A DNA stretch of 64,000 bases from Deltaproteobacteria bacterium (GTDB lineage: Bacteria; Myxococcota_A; UBA9042; PHBI01): NCBI GenBank assembly GCA_020632715.1, contig JACKFA010000008.1:62001-126000 (forward strand), in the 5' to 3' direction. Of the stretch, positions 38,287 to 46,153 are shown in pieces. The first letter of the stretch is position 1; the number at the start of each line of letters is the position of its first letter. The notes below the pieces were generated by a model that saw nothing but the letters and a program-made list of their open reading frames with translations, was not told the origin of the DNA and did no database searches. The position numbers were made by a program, and so were the translations under genes.

Positions 38287-39846
38287 GTGACCGACGACGA
38301 CGACCCGAGGCCCGAGCGGGGCCACCTCTCACGCCGCGCCTTCCTCGCGACGGGTGCTGTGGCCGCCCTCGGCCTCGCCGCGTGCGGCGACGAGGCGCTC
38401 CGGGGTGGCGCCGACGCCGCGCCCGACGCGCTCGACGCCGCCGAGGACACCGCCGAGGACACCGCTGAGGACGCGCTCGTCGCCGCCGACACCGCCCCGG
38501 ACACAGCGCCCGACGCGCTCGCCGACACGGCCCCGGACACGACCCCGCCGGACACCACGCCCGACACCGCCGAGCCGCCTCCCGAGCGCTTCGCGCCGAA
38601 CGCCGTCCGCGAGGAGCCCGGCGCCTTCCCCTACGCGGTGCAGTCGGGCGATCCCACGCCCTCGGGCGTCGTCCTCCAGACCCGCTACACCGGCGACGCC
38701 GCGCTGACCGCCGTCGTCTTCGCCCCGGACGACGCGAGCGGCGCAGGCGACGTCGCGTGGAAGGGGCCCGCGCCCACGGCCGACGGCGGCTTCGTCCACC
38801 TCGCGCTCGCGGGCGTCCTCGAGCCCGGCACGGCCTACGCCTTCGTCTTCGTCCTCGGCGACGCGCGGAGCCCCGTCGGCCGCTTCAAGACGGCGCCCGC
38901 CGCGAACGAAGGCGACGTCGTCGTCTTCGGCGCCTCGTCCTGCGCGCGCTACGATCTGCGCCCCTTCGACTGCCTCGGCTGGGCCGCGGCCGACGAGCTC
39001 GACTTCTTCGCGCTCCTCGGCGACACGACCTACGCCGACGACTCGCTGACGCTCGCCGCGTACCGCGAGCGCTGGCGCGAGAACCTGACGCAGCCGAGCT
39101 ACCACGCGCTCTTCCGGAGCACCTCCGTCGTCGCGATCTGGGACGACCACGAGGTCGAGAACAACTGGGATCCCGAGACCTTCCCCGCCGACCGCCTGGC
39201 GCTCGCGCGGCAGGCCTTCGAGGAGCACGTCGCCGTCCCGCGCGACGCGGCGCACCCCGGGCGCTACTGGCGCAAGCTCTCGTTCGGGCGCGCCCTCGAC
39301 GTCTTCGTCATCGACGGCCGCGCCGAGCGCCGGAAGTCGACGCGCGGCACGGCCGACGAGCAGTACCTGGGCCACGCCCAGGCCGACTGGCTCATGGCCG
39401 AGCTGTCCGCGTCGCCGGCCGCGTTCAAGGTCATCCTGAACGGCGTCCCCATCACGAACTGGCCGCCGCTCTACCTCGGGGCGGACGACCGCTGGGAGGG
39501 CTACGCCGTCCAGCGCCGGAAGATCCTCTCCCATGTCGCCGACGACGGCGTCACCGGCGTCCTCTGGGTCGCGGGCGACCACCACTTCGCCGCCGTCACG
39601 CACCTCGACCCGCCGGGCGGCGAGTTCGCCGCGATGAACGAGGTCCTCGTGGGCCCCATCGCCCACCTGAACCCGGCCCTCTCCATCATCGAGCTCACGG
39701 GCAGCCCCGCGCAGTTCCCCTTCCTCTCCGGGAGCCGCAACTACGGGCGCTTCACCGTCGACCTCCGGGGCGCCACGCCGACGCTCACGGTGGAGCACGT
39801 CGACGACCGCGGGATCGTCCTGAACACGGCGACGTTCACGCCCTGA
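38287..39846 (+). CDS. PhoD-like metallophosphatase, Tat-exported lipoprotein
   Basis: A probable alkaline phosphatase D-type enzyme. The N-terminus has a Tat motif (SRRAFLATG) and lipobox LAAC, then a ~55-residue Asp/Thr/Ala/Pro linker of DTAPDT type, then the PhoD fold. Motifs are FPYAVQSGDPTPSGVVLQTR, VFGASSCARYDL, FFALLGDTTYADDS, AIWDDHEVENNW and LWVAGDHHFAAV, which supply the metal-binding Asp/His residues. The GTG at 38287 fits the Tat signal best; a longer GTG start at 38248 exists. About 520 residues. Expected to hydrolyse phosphodi- or monoesters outside the cytoplasm. Confidence 0.88.
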   Translation: MTDDDDPRPERGHLSRRAFLATGAVAALGLAACGDEALRGGADAAPDALDAAEDTAEDTAEDALVAADTAPDTAPDALADTAPDTTPPDTTPDTAEPPPERFAPNAVREEPGAFPYAVQSGDPTPSGVVLQTRYTGDAALTAVVFAPDDASGAGDVAWKGPAPTADGGFVHLALAGVLEPGTAYAFVFVLGDARSPVGRFKTAPAANEGDVVVFGASSCARYDLRPFDCLGWAAADELDFFALLGDTTYADDSLTLAAYRERWRENLTQPSYHALFRSTSVVAIWDDHEVENNWDPETFPADRLALARQAFEEHVAVPRDAAHPGRYWRKLSFGRALDVFVIDGRAERRKSTRGTADEQYLGHAQADWLMAELSASPAAFKVILNGVPITNWPPLYLGADDRWEGYAVQRRKILSHVADDGVTGVLWVAGDHHFAAVTHLDPPGGEFAAMNEVLVGPIAHLNPALSIIELTGSPAQFPFLSGSRNYGRFTVDLRGATPTLTVEHVDDRGIVLNTATFTP

Positions 39847-39893
39847 CACCCGACGCGCCAGTTCGCGCGTGACGTCCGCCCCGCGGCGCCTGC

Positions 39894-39899
39894 TATAAT
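39894..39899 (+). promoter_or_regulatory. -10 element for a probable leaderless transcript
   Basis: A perfect TATAAT in otherwise GC-rich DNA, with a weak -35 (GTGACG at ~39869). The expected start point, 6-7 bases downstream, coincides with the GTG start codon at 39906. This predicts a leaderless mRNA for the small lipoprotein-polA unit. Confidence 0.6.
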
Positions 39900-39905
39900 C
39901 GCCCC

Positions 39906-40217
39906 GTGGTCCCAGCCTCCCCGTCGCGCCGGCTCGCCCGCCGCCGCCTCAGAGCAGCCGTCGCCGGCGCCGCCCTCTTCGGCGCGCTCGGGGGCGCGCT
40001 CGGCGCCTGCGACCCGGACCACCGCCCCCCGTGCCGCGCCGCGTTCGCGCACCTCCAGGGCATCGCCGAGCGCCAGAGCTCGGACCCCGAGCTCGAGACG
40101 CGCTTCGTCTCGGCCTGCGTCGAGGCCTGGGACGCGCACCTCGTCGACTGCCTCACGAAGGCCCCGACCGCGGAGGACGCGCTCGAGTGCAAGCCCAAGA
40201 AGAAGCGCCCCGGGTGA
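39906..40217 (+). CDS. Small lipoprotein overlapping polA
   Basis: A 103-residue protein starting at GTG, with twin-Arg-like basic N-terminus, hydrophobic stretch AAVAGAALFGALGGALGACD and a lipobox Cys at about residue 35. The mature part has three or four further cysteines (PPCRAAF, SACVEAW, VDCLTKAP, LECKPK) and a Lys-rich end. No Shine-Dalgarno is present, in keeping with the TATAAT six bases upstream. Its TGA overlaps the GTG of polA (GTGA), so translation of the two is probably coupled. No known family. Confidence 0.75.
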   Translation: MVPASPSRRLARRRLRAAVAGAALFGALGGALGACDPDHRPPCRAAFAHLQGIAERQSSDPELETRFVSACVEAWDAHLVDCLTKAPTAEDALECKPKKKRPG

Positions 40218-42961
40218 CCGCCGCCGCCGCCACCACCGCGAAGGGCGGGAAGCCCGCGGCAAAGAAGCGCGAGACGCTCTACCTCGTCGACGGGTCGGGC
40301 TACATCTTCCGCGCGTTCTACTCGATCCGCTCGCTCGCGACGCGCGACGGCTTCCCGACGAACGCGCTCTACGGCTTCACGCAGATGCTCCTGAAGCTCA
40401 TCGAGGACGAGGCGCCCGACTACCTCGCCGTCGTCTTCGACCCGCCGGGCGACAGCTTCCGGAAGCAGATCTACCCGCGCTACAAGGAGAACCGCTCCGA
40501 GAAGCCCGAGGACCTCGTGCCGCAGCTCCCGCTCGTGCGCGACATCACGCGCGCCTTCCGGATCCCGGCGCTCGAGGTCGACGGCTTCGAGGCGGACGAC
40601 GTCATCGCCACGCTCGCGCGCATGGCGGAGGACGAGGACGTCGACACCGTCATCGTCTCCTCCGACAAGGACCTCATGCAGCTCGTGGACGCCGAGTGCG
40701 TGCTCTACGACACCATGAAGAACGTGCGCTACGACGAGGCCGGCGTCGTCGCGAAGCTCGGCGTCCGGCCGTCGCAGGTGCTCGACCTGCTCGCGCTCAT
40801 GGGCGACAGCTCCGACAACATCCCCGGCGTCCGCGGCGTCGGCCCGAAGACCGCGTGCACCCTGCTCGAGCAGTTCGGGACGCTCGACGCGCTCTACGAG
40901 CGCCTCGACGAGGTGAAGGGGAAGCGGCGCGAGACCCTCGCCGAGCACCGGGCGGACGCGCTGCTCTCGCGCGAGCTCGCCTCGCTCCGGCGGGACGTCG
41001 CCCTCGATCTGCCCGGCGGGCTCGCGGATCTCGCGCGGCGGCCCCCCGACAACAAGGCGCTCAACGAGCTCTTCACGAAGCTCGAGTTCACCGGGCTCGC
41101 CGTGCGCTACGTCGAGGAGGAGCCGGTCCCCGAGGGCCCCGAGCTCGTGCAGACCGGGTTCGCGACCGTGCAGACCGAGGCCGAGCTCGACGCGCTCGGC
41201 CGCGCGCTCGCGGCGAGCGAGCGCTTCGCCTTCCAGGCGTTCCTGAGCGACGTGCACCCGGTCGCCGCGCGGCTCGTGGGGCTCGCCTTCGCGACCGACC
41301 TCGAGCGCGCCTGGTACGTGCCGCTCGGGCACTGGACCCTCGAGCCGCGCGGGCAGCTCCACGCGGCCGCCGTCCTCGCGCGCCTGGGCCCCCTCCTCGC
41401 CGATCCGGCGAAGGAGAAGCTCGTCACCGACGTGAAGACCGCCATCGAGACAGGCACGCGCCACGGCTTCGAGCTCCGCGGCGTCACGTTCGACCCGATG
41501 CTCGCGAGCTACCTCGCGGACGCAGGCCAGTTCGAGCACTCGCTCGACAACATCGCGAAGGGCTCCCTCGGCCACGAGGCCGTCGCCTACAGCGCCATCG
41601 CCGGGAGCGGGAAGCGCCAGGAGCCGCCCGAGCAGGTCCCCGTCCAGAACTTCGCCCCCTGGGCGTGCGAGCGCGCGCAGCTGACGGTGGCGGCGACCGA
41701 CGCCCTGCGCCCGCGCCTCGCCGAGCTCGAGGCGAGCGCGGCCCTCCTCGACGACGTGGAGCTCCCGCTCGCGCGGGTGCTCGCGGACATGGAGCTCACG
41801 GGCGTCAAGGTCGACGTGGCGCTCCTGAACGAGCTCTCGGCCGAGCTCGGCGCGCGGGCGCGCGTGCTCGAGGCCGAGGCGCACGCCGCCGCCGGGAAGG
41901 AGTTCGCCATCGGCTCCCCGAAGCAGCTCGGGGACGTGCTCTTCACCGACCTCGGGCTCCCGACGGTCAAGAAGACGCGCACGGGCTGGTCGACCGACAG
42001 CGAGGTGCTCGAGGAGCTCATGGAGAGCCACGATCACCCGCTCCCGGCGCTCGTCCTCGAGTGGCGGAAGGTGCAGAAGCTGAAGTCGACCTACACGGAC
42101 GTCCTGCCGGCGCTCGTGCGGAAGGAGACCGGGCGCGTCCACACCCTCTTCAACCAGGCCGTGGCGGCGACGGGGCGCCTCTCGAGCGAGAGCCCGAACC
42201 TCCAGAACATCCCCGTGCGCACGGAGGAGGGGCGCCGGATCCGCGCCGCGTTCGTGCCGGCCGACGGGAACCTGCTGGTCTCGGCCGACTACAGCCAGAT
42301 CGAGCTCCGGATCCTCGCGCACCTGTCGGGCGACGAGCGCATGACGCGCGGCTTCGTCGACGGCGCCGACATCCACCGGCGCACGGCGAGTGAGATGCTC
42401 GGCGTCCCCGAGGGTGACATCACGGCGCTTCAGCGGGGGATGGCGAAGGCCATCAACTTTGGCATCCTGTATGGGATGAGCGCCGCCAGACTATCCCGCG
42501 AGCAGGGCATCACGCGCGCCGAAGCCCGCGACTACATCGACGCGTACTACGCGCGCTACCCGCGGATCCGCCGCTGGAAGGAGGACGTGCTGAACGAGGC
42601 GCGCCTCCGCGGCTACGTGAAGACCCTCTTCGGGCGCGTGCGCATGGTGGGCGACCTGCGCTCGCGGAACCGCATGGCGTCGATGGCCGCCGAGCGCGTG
42701 GCCATCAACACGCCGGTGCAGGGGAGCGCCGCGGACATCATCAAGATCGCCATGGTGTCCCTCCACGAGCGGCTCCGGCGCGAGATCCCCGGCGCCTCGC
42801 TCCTCCTGCAGGTGCACGACGAGCTCGTCTTCGAGGTGCCCGCCGCGCGCGCCGAGGAGCTCGTCGCGACGGCGAAGGCCGAGATGGCCGGCGTCATCGC
42901 CCTCGACGCGCCGCTCGTCGTCAACGCCGCCGTCGGCGCGACCTGGCTGGAGGCGCATTAG
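40214..42961 (+). CDS. polA: DNA polymerase I
   Basis: Family A DNA polymerase of 915 residues, for repair and Okazaki-fragment processing. Residues ~20-310 form the 5'-3' nuclease (YKENRSEKPEDL, EADDVIATLA, SSDKDLMQL, GDSSDNIPGVRGVGPKTA). Residues ~325-500 keep the 3'-5' exonuclease fold but lack its acidic residues: FAFQAFLSDVH replaces the FDTETxxLD block. The polymerase domain has motif A DYSQIELRIL (~residue 691), motif B RGMAKAINFGILYG (~741) and motif C QVHDELVFEVP (~865), all intact. The GTG start overlaps the previous TGA, and the TAG is directly followed by the histidine kinase's TTG. Proofreading is therefore predicted to be absent. Confidence 0.96.
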   Translation: MTAAAATTAKGGKPAAKKRETLYLVDGSGYIFRAFYSIRSLATRDGFPTNALYGFTQMLLKLIEDEAPDYLAVVFDPPGDSFRKQIYPRYKENRSEKPEDLVPQLPLVRDITRAFRIPALEVDGFEADDVIATLARMAEDEDVDTVIVSSDKDLMQLVDAECVLYDTMKNVRYDEAGVVAKLGVRPSQVLDLLALMGDSSDNIPGVRGVGPKTACTLLEQFGTLDALYERLDEVKGKRRETLAEHRADALLSRELASLRRDVALDLPGGLADLARRPPDNKALNELFTKLEFTGLAVRYVEEEPVPEGPELVQTGFATVQTEAELDALGRALAASERFAFQAFLSDVHPVAARLVGLAFATDLERAWYVPLGHWTLEPRGQLHAAAVLARLGPLLADPAKEKLVTDVKTAIETGTRHGFELRGVTFDPMLASYLADAGQFEHSLDNIAKGSLGHEAVAYSAIAGSGKRQEPPEQVPVQNFAPWACERAQLTVAATDALRPRLAELEASAALLDDVELPLARVLADMELTGVKVDVALLNELSAELGARARVLEAEAHAAAGKEFAIGSPKQLGDVLFTDLGLPTVKKTRTGWSTDSEVLEELMESHDHPLPALVLEWRKVQKLKSTYTDVLPALVRKETGRVHTLFNQAVAATGRLSSESPNLQNIPVRTEEGRRIRAAFVPADGNLLVSADYSQIELRILAHLSGDERMTRGFVDGADIHRRTASEMLGVPEGDITALQRGMAKAINFGILYGMSAARLSREQGITRAEARDYIDAYYARYPRIRRWKEDVLNEARLRGYVKTLFGRVRMVGDLRSRNRMASMAAERVAINTPVQGSAADIIKIAMVSLHERLRREIPGASLLLQVHDELVFEVPAARAEELVATAKAEMAGVIALDAPLVVNAAVGATWLEAH

Positions 42962-44779
42962 TTGAGCATCTACGACGACCTCGCCCCCGACGACGTGGCC
43001 GTGCTCCCGCGCGACGCCCTCGAGGAGGAGGTGCGCCTCCTCCGCGGCGAGAACATGCTCCTCCAGCGAAAGCTCAAGGGGATCCAGGAGATCGGCCAGA
43101 TCCTCGCGACCGACCGCCAGATCGATCGCGTGCTGGTCGAGATCATCAAGCGCGCGACCGCCATCATGGGGGCCGACCGCTCGACGCTCTACATCCTGCA
43201 GGACGACGGCGAGACGATGCTGTCGAAGAGCACGAGCGGCGGGCAGATCCAGACCATCGAGCTCAAGGTCGGCCAGGGGATCGCCGGCTGGGTCGCGCAG
43301 CACAACCGCGCCGTGAACGTGAAGGACGCCTACAAGGACACGCGCTTCGACCCGGCGGTCGACCGCGCGAGCGGCTACCGCACCGAGAGCATCCTCTGCT
43401 GCCCGCTCCAGGACATGAACGGGCAGAGCCTCGGCGTCATCCAGGTGCTCAACAAGCACGACGGCTACTTCACGACGGCCGACGAGGGGCTCTTGCGCGC
43501 CATCGCCGGCCAGGCGGCGGTGTGCATCCGGAACTCGCGCCTCTACCTCGACGTCGTGTCGAAGAACATCGATCTCCTCGACACGCAGCTGAAGCTCGAG
43601 GAGCGCACCGCCGAGATCGAGCTGCTGTTCCGCGTCGAGCGGGCGGCCGCCATGTCGATGACGCAGGACGACGCGCTGTCCGGCGCGCTCGAGCACGTCA
43701 TCGGCGAGTACCCGTGCACGGCCGCCGCGGTGCTCCTCTACGACGAAGGCGAGAACGCGCTCGTCGCCGACCGCGTGCTCGGCGACGGCGCCCCCTGGCT
43801 CCTCGGCGCGCGGGTGGCGGTCGACGGCACGCTCCCAGGCGACTGCATGCGGTCGAACGAGCCGCGCTCGCTCCGCTCCTCCGAGAGCGCGCGGGCCGAC
43901 TCGCTCGGGCTCCCGCTCCCGCCGGAGCTCATCGTCCACAACGCGGTCTGCCTGCCGATCCACGGGCCGGACGGCGGGCTCGGCTGCCTCCTCTTGCTGA
44001 ACCGCACGCGCGACCCGCGCGCCTTCGACGAGCGCGACATCCGCATCCTCGGGATGATCGCGAGCCGCATGGGGCTGTCCATCACCCTCGCGCGGACGAT
44101 CCTCGAGGAGCGGAAGGCCGAGCGCCTCGCCGCCATCGGGCAGACCCTCTCGGGGGTCGTACACGACCTGAAGACGCCGCTCACCATCATCGGCGGCTAC
44201 GCGCGCCTCCTCGCGAAGGAGGACGACGCCGCCGTCCGGCAGCAGCACCGCGAGCTCATCAAGCGGCAGATCGACGCCGTGCAGGCGATGATCCAGGAGC
44301 TCCTCGCGTTCGCGCGCGGCGAGTCGCAGGTGCTGCTCCGCAAGGTGCACGTGAAGGACTTCCTCGCCGAGGTGAGCGAGCTCCTCGAGGCCGAGTTCGC
44401 CGGCACCGGCATCGAGCTCGAGGTCGACGCGGACTACCGCGGCGCCGTCCGCATGGACTCGGCGAAGATGCTGCGCGCGGTGTTCAACCTCGCGCGGAAC
44501 GCGAAGGAGGCCATGAACGGCGACGGCGGCGGGCGCTTCACCGTGCGCGCCGAGGAGCGCGACGGGCAGGTCCTCTTCTCGTTCGGCGACACCGGCCCCG
44601 GGATCCCGCGGGAGATGGAGGGGCGGCTCTTCGACTCGTTCGCGACCTTCGGCAAGAAGAACGGCACCGGGCTCGGGCTCGCGATCGTCAAGAAGATCGT
44701 CGACGAGCACCAGGGGACGCTCACCGTGAGCTCCGAGCCCGGGCACGGCACGACCTTCACCCTCGGGCTCGAGCTGTGA
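42962..44779 (+). CDS. GAF-GAF sensor histidine kinase
   Basis: A soluble 605-residue sensor kinase. The TTG start abuts the polA stop with no gap. It has an N-terminal coiled coil (~15-45), GAF1 (~50-190, with QGIAGWVAQHNRAVNVKDAY) and GAF2 (~225-375). The HisKA domain has the phosphoacceptor His in SGVVHDLKTPLTIIGGY at about residue 400, and HATPase_c has NLARNAKEAM, DTGPGIP and GTGLGLAIVKKI. No transmembrane segments, so it senses cytoplasmic signals. No response regulator is adjacent. The tight spacing with polA implies co-transcription; the partner and the signal are unknown. Confidence 0.92.
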   Translation: MSIYDDLAPDDVAVLPRDALEEEVRLLRGENMLLQRKLKGIQEIGQILATDRQIDRVLVEIIKRATAIMGADRSTLYILQDDGETMLSKSTSGGQIQTIELKVGQGIAGWVAQHNRAVNVKDAYKDTRFDPAVDRASGYRTESILCCPLQDMNGQSLGVIQVLNKHDGYFTTADEGLLRAIAGQAAVCIRNSRLYLDVVSKNIDLLDTQLKLEERTAEIELLFRVERAAAMSMTQDDALSGALEHVIGEYPCTAAAVLLYDEGENALVADRVLGDGAPWLLGARVAVDGTLPGDCMRSNEPRSLRSSESARADSLGLPLPPELIVHNAVCLPIHGPDGGLGCLLLLNRTRDPRAFDERDIRILGMIASRMGLSITLARTILEERKAERLAAIGQTLSGVVHDLKTPLTIIGGYARLLAKEDDAAVRQQHRELIKRQIDAVQAMIQELLAFARGESQVLLRKVHVKDFLAEVSELLEAEFAGTGIELEVDADYRGAVRMDSAKMLRAVFNLARNAKEAMNGDGGGRFTVRAEERDGQVLFSFGDTGPGIPREMEGRLFDSFATFGKKNGTGLGLAIVKKIVDEHQGTLTVSSEPGHGTTFTLGLEL

Positions 44780-44783
44780 TCCC

Positions 44784-44814
44784 GGCGGGCGACGGGATCG
44801 TCCCGGGGCCCGCC
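44784..44814 (+). terminator. GC-rich hairpin after the kinase gene
   Basis: GGCGGGC (44784-44790) pairs with GCCCGCC (44808-44814), enclosing a second stem GGGA/TCCC around TCG. It begins four bases after the kinase stop. There is no T tract, so it could be a weak terminator or an mRNA 3' stabiliser. The rest of 44815-44998 shows nothing recognisable. Confidence 0.4.
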
Positions 44815-44998
44815 CGCCACCGCGCGTCGCGCGCTCCCCGCTTGGCGCGAGCCGCCGGTGGTGTCAGCATGGCGCTCGCTTCGGGCCCGGGTCTCTCGCC
44901 ACGGGCCGAGAACCTCGGCGCCGCCGCGCTCCTCGCGGCCCCTCGCGCCCGGCCCCGCCCCGCGCCCGGTCCGATGACGACACGACGAAAGGACCTGC

Positions 44999-45655
44999 AT
45001 GGATCTCGCTGAGCTCTTCGAACGCGGTGGCCCGCTCATGTGGGTCATCCTCGGCGCGTCGCTCGTGGCGGCCGCGGCGTTCATCGACCGCCTCATCGCG
45101 CTCCGGCGGAGCGTGATCGCGCCGCAGTCCCTGTTCACGGCGCTCGAGAACCACCTCCGCGCGGGCGACGCGGCGCGCGCGGCCCAGCTCTGCCGCGAGC
45201 AGCGGACGCTCCTGTCGGGGATCACGGCGTCCGGCCTCGAGAAGCGGCGGCGCGGGCGCGCGGCGGCGAAGGAGGCGATGGAGGAGTCCGGCGCGGTCGC
45301 GATCGGCGGGCTCGAGTCGTGGGTGAACGTGCTCGCGACGGTGGCCGCGGTGGCGCCGCTCCTCGGCCTCCTCGGCACGGTCACCGGCATGATCGAGGTG
45401 TTCTACGAGGTCGAGCGGGCGGTGACGCCCGACATCGCGCGGCTCTCGGGGGGCATCAAGGAGGCGCTCTACACGACGGGCGCCGGCCTCACGGTGGGCA
45501 TCCCGGTGTACGTGGCGTACCGCTACGTCGAGTCGCGCATCGATCGCTTCGCGCAGGAGCTCGAGGCGAAGAGCCTCGCCCTCCTCGACCTCATGGTGCC
45601 GGCCGGGGTCAAGGGGGAGGCGCCGGTCGAGGACGACGCCGAGGGCGAGGCGTGA
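44999..45655 (+). CDS. exbB: MotA/TolQ/ExbB-family proton-channel protein
   Basis: Inner-membrane motor subunit of 218 residues. Three membrane helices lie at about residues 12-32 (LMWVILGASLVAAAAFIDRL), 108-132 (NVLATVAAVAPLLGLLGTVT) and 155-180 (ALYTTGAGLTVGIPVYVAYR). The family block GLLGTVTGMIEVF and the conserved Thr-rich third helix are present. It overlaps the following ExbD-like gene by GTGA. ExbB/ExbD pairs use the proton gradient to drive TonB- or Tol-type energy transfer; no tonB or tolA is adjacent here. Confidence 0.9.
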   Translation: MDLAELFERGGPLMWVILGASLVAAAAFIDRLIALRRSVIAPQSLFTALENHLRAGDAARAAQLCREQRTLLSGITASGLEKRRRGRAAAKEAMEESGAVAIGGLESWVNVLATVAAVAPLLGLLGTVTGMIEVFYEVERAVTPDIARLSGGIKEALYTTGAGLTVGIPVYVAYRYVESRIDRFAQELEAKSLALLDLMVPAGVKGEAPVEDDAEGEA

Positions 45656-46146
45656 ACTTCCGCGGCGGCGCGAGAGCGCGGGGTCGGCGGACGCTCGCGA
45701 CGCTCGAGGTGACGTCGCTCGTGGACGTCGTCTTCCTGCTCATCATCTTCCTGCTCGTCACGACGACCTTCAAGAAGAACGAGTACGCCTTCGTCGTGGA
45801 CCTGCCGACCTCCTCGGCCGAGCAGATCGAGGTGAGCACGGACAAGACGACCGTCTTCATCACGAAGGACGGCGACATGTTCCTGCTCGAGGTGCCGGCG
45901 GACCGCCCGCTCGACGCGCCCGACCTCGACCCGAGCCAGAAGGTGAGCCAGGCGGAGCTGAAGAAGCGCCTCGCGGCGCTCTTCGAGCGGCGGCCCGACG
46001 CGGCGGTCGCCATCCGCGGCGAGAAGGACGCGAGCTACCAGACGATGATGGACGTGGTCGGGACGCTGCAGGAGACGGGCTTCCGGAACATCTGGTTCCC
46101 GTACGAGCATCAGGGGGCGGGATCCCCGCCGCCGAAGTCTCCCTGA
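45652..46146 (+). CDS. exbD: ExbD/TolR-family protein
   Basis: A 164-residue partner of the ExbB-like protein. The N-terminal cytoplasmic stretch is followed by one transmembrane helix with the essential Asp: VTSLVDVVFLLIIFLLVTTT (about residues 20-40). The periplasmic domain then has VFITKDGDMFLLEVP and DAAVAIRGEKDASYQTMMDV, as in TolR/ExbD. The GTG start is shared with the upstream TGA. It converges with the carboxypeptidase-regulatory/PDZ gene eight bases away. Confidence 0.9.
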   Translation: MNFRGGARARGRRTLATLEVTSLVDVVFLLIIFLLVTTTFKKNEYAFVVDLPTSSAEQIEVSTDKTTVFITKDGDMFLLEVPADRPLDAPDLDPSQKVSQAELKKRLAALFERRPDAAVAIRGEKDASYQTMMDVVGTLQETGFRNIWFPYEHQGAGSPPPKSP

Positions 46147-46153
46147 GGAGGCG

